The notes beneath the pieces were generated by a model. That model saw only the letters and a list, made by a program, of their open reading frames with translations, searched no databases and was not told the DNA's origin. The position numbers and the translations under genes are program-made. A stretch of 64,000 bases of DNA from Edaphochlamys debaryana (taxonomy: Eukaryota > Chlorophyta > Chlorophyceae > Chlamydomonadales): assembly GCA_016858145.1 (NCBI GenBank), contig JAEHOE010000025.1:806001-870000 (forward strand), written 5' to 3'. This document shows positions 48,066-59,039 of this stretch, piece by piece; the first letter of the stretch is position 1; each line of letters opens with the position of its first letter.

Positions 48066-50340
48066 CTATGCCCAGATGGCCAGGATGCACATGGAGGCGG
48101 CCCCCAGCGCCAGCGCCAGGGAGCAGCCCATGCGGATGAGTGCGCTGTTGCGGCCGGGCAGCATGAGGCTCATGTCCTCGGCCACCAGCTGTGGGAGGGG
48201 GGGGATGGAGGGAGGAGAAAGAGGGTTAGCAAGAGCCGTACAGAGACAGGGAGGGGTGGCCTTGCATGCACAAACGCTTCCCGCAGGGCTCGGGAATCCC
48301 TTCCGCACCCGTCCCCGCCTTCCCCACCTGCACCAGGGAGATGTAGAGCAGCATACCGCCCGACACACCGTTGAAGGCGCCCTGGGGGGAGGAAGGAGGA
48401 GGCAGCGGAAAGGCATCGGTACACGCCGTGAGTCCGCACTCGCCCGGCCTCCACGTCTGGACAAGGCCGTGATCCGCTTCCGCCCCCCCGCGCAGGCTGC
48501 GCACCTGAATGCCGCGTGCACGCTCGCTCTCTCCGTCGTACGAGGAGGCGATGGCAATGCCGATGGCGATGCCGATGGGGCAGGTCAGCGAGTAGAGGAC
48601 CACCATGCCGCAGCCCTTGAGCCGGGAGAAGCCGCCGCGGATGATGACGGACGAGAGGCTGATGCCCTGCAGCGGCAAGGGTGGCGATGGCGGTGAGCGA
48701 GAAAGCGGGAGCCGCAAACCGGGGGGAGGTACAAGACGACATTTCCGTGCGCCTTTGTAGCCCCCTTCTGCCCCTGCCCTCCTCGCCTCTCCCCCCCCGC
48801 CAACGCCCCCACCTCGAGCCACTGGTGGAAGGCCAGGGCGATGAGCAGCGAGCGGACCTCGGTCAGGTCCGTCTGGTTGACGCCCAGGGACAGCCCGATG
48901 ATGAAGCTGCGGGGAGAGACGGCGGGGAACGCCAAGACCTCGTTGGGACGCCGAGGAGCCGGGGCAGCAGTGGCAACAGAGGCCCTCTAATCAGTCCACC
49001 CGAGCACCACCCGTGCGGCGCACCACACCGCAAAGCCGCGCACCTGTGGAAGATGCAGCCCAGCTCAAACAGCATGGCCACGATCTGGTCCCGCGCCGTG
49101 CCGATGACGTCCGAGGCGGCGGACGAGAGCCAGTTGGAGGCGGGGCCGCGCGACACGCACACGTGCGTGTGCTCCGACGCGGCCTCCGCCACCGCCCCGG
49201 CGTGGTGCGAGTGCGCGTGGTCCCCCTTGCAGGCGCCGGCGCCGGGGGTGGGGTCGGCCTCCACGTCCCCCACGGCCGGGATGACCTTGAGCGAGGACAC
49301 CGCCTTGAGCGGCGACGCGCCCTCGGACCAGCCGCTGTCCGCCGCGTCGGGCCGCAGCGCGCGGGCCGCTCCGTGCTTGTGTCCGTCCCCGCCGTCCCCG
49401 TGCATGAGGTGCGCCAGGTGCTCCAGGAGCACCATGAGGACCACGCCAAACAGCACGCACACGCCGCCAATGGGGTACTCAATCCCGCCCAGGCCCTCCA
49501 TCTCCGTCACCGCCTCTGCGTGCGCGTGGTGGAGGAGGGGACTTTGGTGGCGATCGGAAGGGACAGGCATGGTATTGGCTGCGGGAATGAGGTGACTAGG
49601 GTACTCCGGGGTGCTGACCGAGGGTGAGTACAGGGGCCAAGGCAAGCGCAGGCGCTGCAACGCGCGCACCTGGGATGATGTGCACCAGTGCTAGCGCCAG
49701 GATGACGCCCGCCGCGAAGGAGCGCACGAGCTGAGTGACGGCGGAGGTGGGATCGCGGAAGATCTGGGGGGGCGGGGGGTCGGAGGAGGGCGGCGAGGGC
49801 AGGAACAGGGTCGGGGTGCAGGACGCTGCGTGCGTGGCGATCCCACGTGCCCGGCGGCGCCGTCGAGGCGTCGATATGGCGAGTGTATAGTACACATGAG
49901 ATAGCCTCGACACGCGGGTGCAGGGCAGCTGGTGACCAGGTTGGGTCGCGCGCGTTCGGGAATTCGCGTTCCTATTGGTCGGCCCACTGGACCCCGACAC
50001 CAGGGTCAACGTTGCGTACACAGAAGTTAGATGTTATCTAGGAACAGGCAGATGTGCCTTTTGATGCTGCGCGGTGCACCTCGCGGCGCACGGCTCCGCA
50101 AATTGCTGGCGGCTGGCGTTTGAAGCCGCGTCGACACACCTTCAGGAAAAGTGGCGGTAACCCGCCAATAAGACCAGTCGTCAAAATGATAAATATCGCC
50201 GCAATTCGGAGCGGAAGCGTGTCGTCGGTGGGGCCCTCCGCCTCTGCTGGGACATTTTCCCCGGCGTCTCCTTCCTGGAGCAAGCGAGCCGTGATGCCCA
50301 TCAGGTGGTGCGGTAGCTCAAGGTGTCGCAGAGCTTCCAT
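48066..50340 (-). CDS. ZIP-family metal transporter, copy B
   Basis: Seven exons in minus order (50340-50140, 49763-49670, 49515-49044, 48906-48813, 48666-48505, 48381-48328, 48188-48066) give 399 residues. It is the tandem partner of copy A with the same intron positions. Membrane segments LRIAAIFIILTTGLIGGLPP, FAAGVILALALVHIIPG and YPIGGVCVLFGVVLMVLLEH lead to the intact metal-site helices CIFHSFIIGLSLG (His255) and FHQWLEG (His283, Glu287). The cytosolic loop has two His clusters (MHGDGGDGHKHG and GDHAHSHHAG), more than copy A, typical of metal-sensing loops in zinc/iron transporters. The last exon is almost identical in protein to copy A. About 395 bp upstream of this start, plus its first 20 codons, are duplicated within an intron of the site-2 protease gene. 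Confidence 0.93.
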
Positions 50341-51288
50341 TGTGCGGTCCCAGTGTCGATGCGAAGGCTGCTTCCGAGGTTCGGCGCGTGCTGCGTCTGC
50401 GCGGGTGCGTTTCCTGCCCTATCGACGTGTGATGGCGTGCGATGGCGTTGCAGCAGAGCGCTCGGGTCAGCGGCAGTGGGGCGGAGACGCGGTGGTAGGC
50501 TCGGGCGGACGTACGACGGTATGGAAGACCGTTGGCAGTATGGGAGACGGTTGGCGCCAAATTTCGCGCTGCCTTGCTCGCGGTCAGCGTCAATTAAAAG
50601 CAGTAAAGCCTCCAGTCCCATCAGAGAGGGCCCCGAAGGCGCAGGTCGGGGGCGGGCGGCCGCCGCGCCCTGCCGAGCTGGGTCCGTCATCGCGCGACTC
50701 TGAACTCCAGCCAGGCTCCTTGGCCCGTCAGCGACCTCAGTGCTAGGCGCTGCAACTCTTCGGAGAGGTGTCCCTGCAAGCCGCCCTCGTGGGTGCGTGG
50801 CGGCCATGCGTGCGCTCCAGTTTTCGCACGGGTTTTCCCCTGGATTTCGGCGTTTCTGTCCACTCCCCGTCGACGGGGCCGGGTCTGGGCGCCGTTGCCC
50901 GATCATTGTTGTAGCCTGTAAGCAGCTGGGTGAGCATGTGGGGGAGAGTTGCAGAGACGCAGTTGCCCTTGCAGGTGCATTCTTGCTTAGTGCCTCCTTT
51001 AGCCCTTGCGCTTCCGCCCACGTCGTTTCCGCTGTTTTGGCCTTGCTGCTTGGCAAATGCGAGCTATGAAAGCACGCAGTTGCATGGGGACTGCCTGCGG
51101 CTGCCAGGGCCTAATCCTGCCAAGCAAGAAAGCCGTGGCTGGAGGAACTTTGCATGTCGTCCGCCCCCGCCACCTGGGGTCGACCAAAGCGGGAGGTTTC
51201 CTGGGAGGCACCTCCCTCCCGTCGTGCCACAGTCTATCGTGTCTGACAATCTCTGTGTCATGCTTGACCTCCCCTGAAGCATTCCCCT
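50341..51288. promoter_or_regulatory. ZIP B promoter region and TFIIB-like 3' flank
   Basis: The 395 bases next to the ZIP B start recur, inverted and diverged, at 60128-60539. Conservation of a non-coding stretch of this length between two sites makes it the best-delimited promoter in the window. I cannot name individual elements. The remainder to 51288 shows no gene. Confidence 0.5.
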
Positions 51289-54104
51289 TCATCCCTGTCC
51301 GCTCTTCCGCCGGACCCCACCCTTGCCGTGCTGAGATGGCCCCAGGACAGCTGGGCCCCGTTCCCTTGCCCCTGAGCGGCCACGCCCCGCCCTCCCTCCA
51401 CCTCCTGCCCGCTCCGCTGCCCCTGCCTCCGACCCCCCTCCCGCATCCTCCTCACCACCATCCTCCCTTGCCGCCCCCGTCCTCTCCCCCTCTCTCTCCG
51501 CAGGCTCCTGCCCCTGCCCGCCTCCTCCTCCCCCTCCCCCCACGTCCCCGGTCCCCCCCTCGCCCCCCGCCAGCCCCGCCCGCTCCGCCGCCAGCACCAC
51601 CTCCAGGTGCGCGGGCAGATTGCCGGGGCGCAGCAGGGGGGCGAAGGGCAGGGGCGCGGCCAGGCGCAGTAGGAGGGCCACCAGCTGCGGGGAAGGGGGG
51701 AGCAGGGGGGGGAGGGGAGAGGAGTCGGGGGTGGCAGGCGTCGCGGAGAGGGCGGCGTCGGAGCGAGGGAGGCGGAGGAGGCGGAGGAGGGGGCAAGGGG
51801 AGGGCGAGGGGGCTGAGCACCTTCCGCCTAGTTCAGGTTCAGGCGGGTACTGGGCGGCCCGTGTCTTACCGGTTCTATACGGTATCCTCCTCCCTCTAGC
51901 ACAAACGCACACGTACCGGCCGGCCAGCCGGCGGGCTTTCCACCGCGCCTACGACTCCCCGGCTCACTTGAGCAGCCCTTCACACGTACCACCCCTGCTT
52001 ACCTCTGCCCCCCACCCCCACCCCCACCTCCACCCCCACCCACCTGGTGCTTGTGCTCCGCCAGCTGCCCCGGGGAGCACATGGCGTGGGCGGCCAGGCG
52101 CGCGGGGCGCAGCGGGGGCAGCCCCTCCACCCCCGAGGCCGCCAGCGAGTCGGCCACCAGCGACAGCACGGCACCTACGGGACAGGGGCGCAGGGGTAAA
52201 GTGTGTGCATGGGCTTGCGGGCCCCAACACGTCACTGGAGCTTGGCTGCAGCCAGCGGTCCACTCTACAGCGCCGAGCCGCTACGGCCCCGGTGCCCCCG
52301 CCCGGCCCCACCTGCCACGGTCCGCGGCGTGCGCCCCTCGTGCCACCCCCGCCGCACCGCCAGCCCCGCCAGCGCCCGGCTGCGCGCCACCAGCGGGTGA
52401 GCCGCCAGCTGAGCGGCGCTCAGCACCGCCCCGCGCCCCCCGCCTCCCCACTCCGTCCCCTCTCCCCCCTCCTCGCCCGCCCCCCGCCCCCCCTCCGCCG
52501 CCAGCTGCAGGGCCATGTCCGCGGCCATGCGCCCCACGAAGCGCTCCACGTCGGTGGGGGGCAGCGCCAGGCCCAGGAAGGAGGCATACTGCCTGGGGGG
52601 TGGTTGGGGTGGTTGGGGGGTGGCGGGAGGGTGGCAGGCGAATGGGGTGAGGTCGGGTTGTGTTGGATGGGCGGGAAGGTTGGCGCAGGAGCAGCGCAGG
52701 CAGGGAGAGTAGGGAGGTGCAGCGTCATGCACGGACAGTGCAGGCTGGGCCCCACGACGTCCCTTGGCCTTTCCCCGACCCCCAACCCCCAACCCCCGGC
52801 CCACCTAGCCACCTCCCCCAGGCGGTACATGTCGGTCTGAGTGGCCGCCGCCACCTCGGCCAGGCTCAGCGCCGCACCCTCGCACCGCGCGGCCAGCCAC
52901 AGCAGGCAGCCCAGCCGCGCCCGCCCGCCCGCGCCCCCCGTCACAGGCACACAGCGCCTGCGGGCCGGGGCCGGCGCTGCCGCGCCGGCAGCGGCCGCCC
53001 CCTCGTCGCCGTCTTTGCACTCGTCCTCCGCCAACTCCTCGTCCCCCTCGCTGTCGGCACCCAAGCCATCAAAGCGGAGGCTAGAGGCTGCTGCGTCGGA
53101 AGCGGCTGCATCGGAGGCCGGGGCTGCGCTTGACACCGGCCCCGACCCCGCCTGAAGCTCGAGCAGCTCGCTTGCGGCCTCCGCCTCCGCCGCCGCCTCC
53201 CGGGCCGCGGCCCTCTGCTTGCGCTGATCATCCGCTGCGGCGTGCAGCTGGGTGCGGGGGTCGAGGGCAGGGAGCAACGAGTTGGACGTGAGTAGGGTCT
53301 TGGAAGGTCCGTAGGGGAGCCCGACAACGCCCCCAGCCCGCTCCGCCGAGCAAAGGGTACCGCTACCCTGCCCGAGCTCCTGTCATCAACTACCACGGCG
53401 CACCAGGGCCCTTTCTCCTACACGCACTCACGCTATGCTCCCGCCTCTGCTCTCCTCTGGACTGCAGCTGTGCCCCGCCACCGCCCTGCTTCCGCCCATT
53501 CCCCCGCCTTGCCAGTCCGCGCTCACCCGTGCCAGGAAGCCGCCCGCCGCCTGCGCCACCCCCCGCGGGAGCCGCAGCACCCCCGCCAGCACCTCCAGCT
53601 CGTCCACCTCCCCCCGCCGCCGGGCAGCCCGAGGGGCAGCCCCCGAGCCCGAGGGACCCGCCTCGTCGGCGTAGCGCGCGCGCTTGGCTGCAGTGTGTGT
53701 TGAGGTGGGGGGAGAAGGGCGTGTGAGTGGATGGGGGGATGAACTTGCGTGAAGGCACTCAGCGGACCAATGGCAGCAGCCCGCAGCTGGCACACTGTGG
53801 GCCTCGCCGGGCAAAGAACTGTGCCGCAAGCCGTCTCCAGTGGCAGGCGTGCCTAAGCAGGTGGCTGCCGCCCTTCGGCCTTACTGGTGGCGGCATACTC
53901 TGCTGCCGCGCCCGCGGGTCCGCCGTAGGCCGCTGCCGCGCCCTGCTGCTGCGCCTCGGTGCCTCCCTGAGCCTGCGCGGCCTCCTCCTGCGTAACCAGG
54001 CTCTGCTCGCGAGGCACAAAGCCGCACGTCTGGCAAACGAAGCAGGCTCCGCTAGGGTCATACTCGATGGCGCGGTCGTCGCACCGTGGGCAGCGTTCTG
54101 CCAT
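51289..54104 (-). CDS. TFIIB-family transcription factor (zinc ribbon plus cyclin-like repeats)
   Basis: Six exons in minus order (54104-53885, 53687-53527, 53247-52805, 52592-52312, 52174-52044, 51684-51289) give 543 residues. The start MAERCPRCDDRAIEYDPSG leads to FVCQTCGFV, a zinc ribbon with ligands Cys5, Cys8, Cys24 and Cys27. The first cyclin-like repeat is split by an insertion: ELEVLAGVLRLPRGVAQAAG, then after an acidic/Ala linker, LGCLLWLAARCEGAALSLAEV, QTDMYRLGEVARQYASFLGL, ALPPTDVERFVGRM. A second repeat starts at RTPRTVAGAVLSLVADSL. This order fits TFIIB, Brf1 or the plant TFIIB-related proteins, which recruit RNA polymerases at promoters. I cannot choose among them because the B-reader region is replaced by low complexity. 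The Gly/Glu-rich C-terminus may hide another intron. A 251-base spacer separates it from the divergent GLTP gene. Confidence 0.8.
51963..51989 (+). repeat. Dispersed intronic repeat, family B copy 2 (short)
   Basis: GGCTCACTTGAGCAGCCCTT then CACAC, a diverged version of the element at 43921-43950, in the last intron of the TFIIB-like gene. Confidence 0.5.
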
Positions 54105-54355
54105 CCTTGCCCAGGGCAGGACTACAATGTGGCGCTTCTACATTGCAAGTGAACAATGAGTTGGCATTCGGTCCGACGCATTCCGGGCTGTGCAACAGCC
54201 GCGGCACGGCAACTAGGCGCCCGCTCAATCCCCCGCCCGGCCCCCCTACCTTCCGTTGGCTGCCCGCGGTCTCCAGCTGCTCCTCCCTCGCCCCTTTCCA
54301 CAAACGAACTGCTTTGGAGAATAGACCAGCTAGCTACGTTGGAAGTCCGCATGAA
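54105..54355. promoter_or_regulatory. Compact bidirectional promoter
   Basis: 251 bases between the start codons of the TFIIB-like gene (minus) and the GLTP gene (plus). The plus-strand frame is open through it, so the GLTP start could lie further upstream, but the first Met after the divergent gene at 54356 fits the family best. Confidence 0.5.
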
Positions 54356-55286
54356 ATGGTGAAGCACCACGAGGGCCGCTACCTCGAGGGCCTGGTGCAG
54401 TCCCTGCGCGTGGTTCATCTTCAAGGAGATGACATCGGGACGCTGGAATTCGCATCGCTGTGCGACCACATTCTGGAGGCGTTCGACCACCTGTGAGTAT
54501 CGCTATGGCTGTGTTGGTATGGCTGTTGGCTGATATTGTTGGACATATTGATAATGCTTTCATTCCCCTCTCATTCCCCTCGCTCAGGGGCAGCATCATG
54601 TATTTTGCCAAGCTCGAAATGGGCGGCAAGGTGGAGAGCCTGAAGAAAGCTGCCCATCAACACAGCACGCTGACGGCGGTGGTGGCTGCGGACGTCAAGG
54701 CCAACACCGCAACGTCCAAGGGCAGCTGTGCCCGCAACCTGCACCGCCTCATGCTGGTCATCACGTTCGTGCGTCTGATGCTGTCGAACCTCCTGGACAA
54801 CCCCAGCATGCAGCTGAAGGACGCGCTCTGGGTGGCCTACAAGGGTTCCCTCCATCCCATCCACACTTACATGTGGGTTCCCCCGCGGCTGCGTAGAGCC
54901 TGGAACCTGCGCTTGGTGCTGGGTGGTGCGGCAACGCGGGTTGGGGGAAGCCGGATGGCGTGGCCCTGTCGCTCGCTTGGGAAGCCGAACGTGAGTACCT
55001 CGGCTCACCCCCGTATCTCCGCCTGCCCCTCTACTGCCCGCTCCCTGTCTGCAGGGTGCAGACCGCGGTGTGGGCCGGGCTGGGACTGCTGCCCTCGCGC
55101 GAGGCCTTCCTGACCAGCATCGGCGAGACGGAGGCGTCGGCGCGCGAGCACGTGCCGGAGGTGGTGGCGTCGGCGGCCGAGGTGGTGGCGCGGCTGCAGC
55201 GCCTGTACGGCGGGCAGGTGCAGATGCCGGCCTCCGACGTCACCTTCATCCCCATGGGCCCGTCCGCGGCCGCCGCCGCACAGTAA
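54356..55286 (+). CDS. Glycolipid transfer protein-fold lipid carrier (ACD11/CPTP-like)
   Basis: Three exons (54356-54492, 54588-54872, 55055-55286) give 217 residues, the normal length for this all-helical family. After an N-terminal helix region (DDIGTLEFASLCDHILEAFD) the headgroup site appears as FAKLEMGGKVESLKK (Glu56, Lys60), CARNLHRLMLV (Arg95 and Arg99, four apart) and SLHPIHTYMVQTAVW (His138). This Lys/Arg/Arg/His set is the phosphate-binding pattern of ceramide-1-phosphate transfer proteins such as human CPTP and plant ACD11, so movement of a phosphorylated sphingolipid between membranes is more likely than glycolipid transfer. That assignment is by alignment from memory. The Ala-rich end (AAAAAQ) follows a helix with VPEVVASAAEVVARLQRLYG. 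Two broken partial copies lie 1-1.5 kb downstream. Confidence 0.88.
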
Positions 55287-55501
55287 GGCGGCAGGGCGCG
55301 CGGAAGGGGCAGATAGAGGGCGGAATGGGGCTTATCAAGGGTGGTGCCATGGCTGAGGTGCAGGGGCAGTCGATGACAAGCGTGGACGAAATGACAGGAT
55401 ACCGGCAACGCTGAGGCCTGGGCCCTAACGCCATGCGGGATCGTAGAAGCCGCTGGCTTGGGCGTGTACGGAGGGCGAGGCGGGGCAGGGCAGGGGCAGG
55501 G

Positions 55502-55506
55502 TGTAA
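55502..55506 (+). terminator. Possible polyadenylation signal TGTAA for the GLTP gene
   Basis: About 215 nt past the stop codon, a typical distance. Confidence 0.45.
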
Positions 55507-56273
55507 GCGCGGAGCAGGGGTGGCACTGGGGTGGCCTTGCGGCCAGCGGCGATGGGCTGCAGATGAGTGGAATGCCCGGGGTGTATGTTAGGGGCGCCTT
55601 GACAGGACTGCCGGCGGTTCCGCTTGACAGGGCACCGCTGAAGCTCTGTCGAGCGGTGCGGCCGAGACTGAATGAGAAAATGAGTGCAGAGCATTGGGTG
55701 CTTTATCGTGGGTGAGTGGGCGGTCATGTCACATACCTCAGCCCATATTGCCGTGGATGACAGTTTTGAAGGCGCAGGGTTATGACGATGTCTCACAGGC
55801 AGCTGAACTTCTTGGCGCGTGCGGTTTGTGCTTGTTTGACGTGTGAGTGGTGTGGTGGGGGCTGGCCTAAATGGGTCTCGGTTGTGGATTCCTTGTGACG
55901 CTCGAGTGCTGCTGTGGATGCTTCACAGCACTAGGTTTGCATGTTCAGGTGCGGGCGCTTGGGACCCATGTGTTTTGCCTGCATGCGTGCCAGGGAGGTC
56001 GATGAAGCTGCGGGAGTGGGCTGATCACTTAGAGCAAGTGTGACGCCGGCCCGAGGGTTGTGCTCATTAAGTGCGTTAGACGACCGTTCATCCGGCCGCA
56101 TGCACAGCTTGTTGGCGTCATGCCTCGGCACTTCTGACCAAGATATCCATCTGAAATGGAAATCCGGTTACCTTGTGCGCCCTGACACACCTCCCTTCAT
56201 GGCATGTCAAAAGCCCCCATCGGACAGGGCCACGCTCCTGCCATCTGGACAGCAGAATTCGCTGCTTGACACA

Positions 56274-56353
56274 CCCGGGAGGCGTTCGACCACCTGCGGC
56301 CTATCATGTACTTTGCCCAGCTCGAAATGGGCGGCAAAGTGGAGAGCCTGTAG
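56274..56353 (+). pseudogene. GLTP fragment 1, exon 1-exon 2 joined without intron
   Basis: GAGGCGTTCGACCACCTG, the end of functional exon 1, is followed directly by CGGCCTATCATGTACTTTGC, the start of exon 2, although the functional gene has a 95-base intron there. The frame then reads LEMGGKVESL and stops where the functional gene has Lys (AAG to TAG). A processed (reverse-transcribed) origin would explain the lost intron. Confidence 0.8.
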
Positions 56354-56586
56354 AAACCACTGAGCTGCGGTGGGTCACGCGCGGCGCAGGGGGCCGCGGG
56401 GGGAGGGAGGCCGCGTGGCGCGAGCGGCACTGCACGTGCACCACGCCGCACTGCAACCCGTACTGAGGCCCGTTGTGAAGGCGACACGCTGAATGCAGCA
56501 TGCGTGGCACGCGCGGCTGGTCGCAGCCACTCTGGCTCATACTTTTACCGATTCACCAACGGGGCGGCCCATTTCGCCACGCTGGA

Positions 56587-56845
56587 AATGGGCGGCAAAG
56601 TGGAGAGCCTGAAGAAAGCTGCCCATCAACACAGCACGCTGACGGCGGTGGTGGCTGCGGACGTCAAGGCCAACACCGCAACGTCCAAGGGCAGCTGTGC
56701 CCGCAACCTGCACCGCCTCATGCTGGTCATCACGTTCGTGCGGCTGATGCTGTCGAACCTCCTGGACAACCCCAGCATGCAGCTGAAGGACGCGCTCTGG
56801 ATGGCCTAAAGGGGTTCCCTCCATCCCATACACATCAACATGTGG
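56587..56845 (+). pseudogene. GLTP fragment 2, near-identical exon 2 with stop
   Basis: Nearly base-for-base identical to 54618-54875, including the first bases of intron 2 (ATGTGGGTT), so it is a DNA-level copy. The codon for Tyr130 has become a stop (GCC TAA). Exon 1 and exon 3 are absent. It shares GGCAAAGTG with fragment 1 where the functional gene has GGCAAGGTG, so the two fragments are related to each other. Confidence 0.9.
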
Positions 56846-57023
56846 GTTGGCTCACGGCTACGTCGCTAGGGCTTGGGGCAAGACGGGGCCCCCGTCTTTG
56901 GGAAGCGGCTGATCATTGGCCCTGGATCTTGCTATGCCCCCACACGTGCATCCGCGTGCATTTCGACCCTGTCGCTCCGCTCCGAACATGTCTTTTGGGC
57001 CGTCGAGATTCAGGTCCGTATCG

Positions 57024-57028
57024 TTACA
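57024..57028 (-). terminator. Possible polyadenylation signal for the plastid protein gene
   Basis: TGTAA on the minus strand about 570 nt beyond the stop codon of the 57601-58734 gene. Confidence 0.35.
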
Positions 57029-57600
57029 CAAGCCAGTCGTGGCCTTGCCTCCATCATCCCCCCTAGTCCATCTCAGTGTCCCTTTGCAGCTTCATGCCAA
57101 CAACACGTCTCATGCACCATGCATCCACAAACGCCGTAACCTCCATCAGCTCCAAGCAACCAGACCGGCAATCCGCCGGGAATCAATGAATGCGAGCTCA
57201 CATGAACGACAACAAGATGAGACACACGACATAAACACTTGTCCTCAGGCGCATCCCTGCATTGACAGCTCAACGTCTCACCGAGCGACAAGTCAAGGCT
57301 CCGAAGCGGCCCAAGTCACTCCCTCCTCTCCTCTCTAGGCTCTCCGCTCTCCGCTCGGCTCTCCGATGGCATTCTTCTGCATCGCACGACCTCTCACGGT
57401 TTGAGTTCTGCGCCTCTTTCAAGTCCCCTGCCCACTCCGCATCCGTGCCCGCAAACCAGCCTTCACGGCCCAAGCCCGGCCCGGCTCGCGGTCCTCACAC
57501 GCATAAACCCCTCCCGGACACTCAGGGCCCTGGCCCCACCACACCCTCAGCACCCCATCGCAGGGGCCGCAGAGGGCAGGCGCTCTAGGCCTCCAGGCCT

Positions 57601-58734
57601 CTAGGACGAGGTGGCGAGAACAACGTAGGCGGTGGTCGCCAGCATTGCCAGCACCACGCCCACGAGCAGGGGCAGGTAGGGCACGGTGCCGCCCGCGTCC
57701 TCGGGCTTGTAGTAGGTCTTGATGTTCTTGACCTGCTCCTCCTCCACCCAGTCCTTCCAGTAGTCGCGGGCGGTGCCGATCACCTTGCGGCGCAGGGCCC
57801 TGGAGGGGGGCAGTGCAGGAGGTTTGGGGACATGGTTAGGGACCATTGAGGAGGGTGTGTGTATCCAACCACTGCGGGCCCCCTGCGCCCCACGCCTGCA
57901 CCCACTGCCCCGGCCGTGACAGCGAGCGCCCCAGTCTCCTGCCCTTGGCCCCGCACTCACTGGTACTGCTCCGGCGTCATCTTGCCGTCCTCGCCGCGCT
58001 GGCCGTACTTGGCCTCGTACAGCAGATCGGCGTCCTTGGCTGAGCGCGTGCTGGTGAAATCCAGGGCGTTGAGCGCCTGGGAGAACGCGTTGGGGCCCCT
58101 GGGGAAGGTAGGCAGGTGGGGTGGACGGGTTAACACGGAGCTCGCCGCCGCGACACCAGGAGGCCAGCTGGGACGGGCTGTGGGCTGAGCAGGCCGGAGC
58201 GGGGGCCGCGGGCTGGGGTCTGGGGTGAGTATAGACAATAGGGCGTAGTGCCGCGGGTCTGGGGTCTGGGTGCGCCGGGCGGGAGTCTGTGGCCAGCCGG
58301 GCGCTGGCAACTCGGGTGCGCCAAACCAGTGCTGAAAGCCGCGTCGGCAGCTTGAATGTATACCAGTGAGCTACCTCTATGAATAGCCACAGGCGTGGGC
58401 ACTCCAGTCCTCAATAGGGCAAGAGCGAATAGGGCAAGTGGCTGTCGATGGGCCAGCACTCCGGCGCGCTGCGCTGCTGTTGCGTAGATAGCACCGGTCG
58501 ACGCTGAATGCTGATATACGCTACTCGGCATAGATAGCGCGCTCACTTGCGGGGCTCCTCAGCGACGGGCGCCTTGCTCTTTTGTGTGCCCTTAGTCGTG
58601 CCCTTGGTTGTCTTGGGCTTCTCCTCGACCACAGTGGTCGTAGAGCGCTTGAAGAGCGCCTGGGGCCTCACCGTGCGGCGAGTGGGCGCCGAGCGACCCA
58701 TGCCCAGAGGCTGCTGCTTAGCTTGGAGAGCCAT
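57601..58734 (-). CDS. Small chloroplast membrane protein, conserved-looking, function unknown
   Basis: Three exons in minus order (58734-58547, 58098-57961, 57799-57601) give 174 residues. The N-terminus MALQAKQQPLGMGRSAPTRR then TVRPQALFKR is rich in basic and hydroxylated residues with no acids, a classic algal chloroplast transit peptide. The mature part has a Lys/Thr-rich linker, then a compact segment NAFSQALNALDFTSTRSAKD, ADLLYEAKYGQRGEDGKMTP, EQYQALRRKVIGTARDYWKD, and a single C-terminal helix (about residues 150-171, VPYLPLLVGVVLAMLATTAY). That arrangement suits a thylakoid or envelope protein with its soluble part on one side. I believe the central segment is shared with land-plant plastid proteins but cannot give a name. 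It is divergent from the site-2 protease gene, with only 305 bases between them. Confidence 0.8.
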
Positions 58735-59039
58735 GTTGCGTACAGGGTTGGCGCTGGGTGGTCAGGTATAGGGACCTGTGGCGTTTGCGCAGTCTATATA
58801 CCCTGAGCACAGCTCCACGGCAAAAAGCTGTGGCGCTGCTCGGCGCTCGTCCCTGCATGGCGTTTTTTGCCAGCGAGCTTGCCAGAGTTGTCGTTTGGGT
58901 CCTAGTGACTCCACATAGGTGTGACTACCGAAGCGACTGCCACGCTGCCAAAGCCACCTGCACGGCTCCTCCTTAGCCTTGCATCCCATCCTCTAAAAGC
59001 CCTTGACAGCTTCGCATCTGCGAAAGGCCAGCAACAGTC
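58735..59039. promoter_or_regulatory. Bidirectional promoter of two plastid-protein genes
   Basis: 305 bases between divergent starts (58734 minus, 59040 plus). Both products appear plastid-targeted, so shared regulation is plausible. The minus side has a TATATA stretch at about 58795-58800, 61-66 bases upstream of the 58734 start codon, that could act as a TATA element; this is a guess. Confidence 0.45.

Larger units (their letters stand above)
55287..57600. other. Intergenic with GLTP pseudogene fragments
   Basis: 3' flanks of the GLTP gene and of the minus-strand plastid protein gene. It holds two GLTP-derived fragments (listed separately) and no intact gene. Confidence 0.6.
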
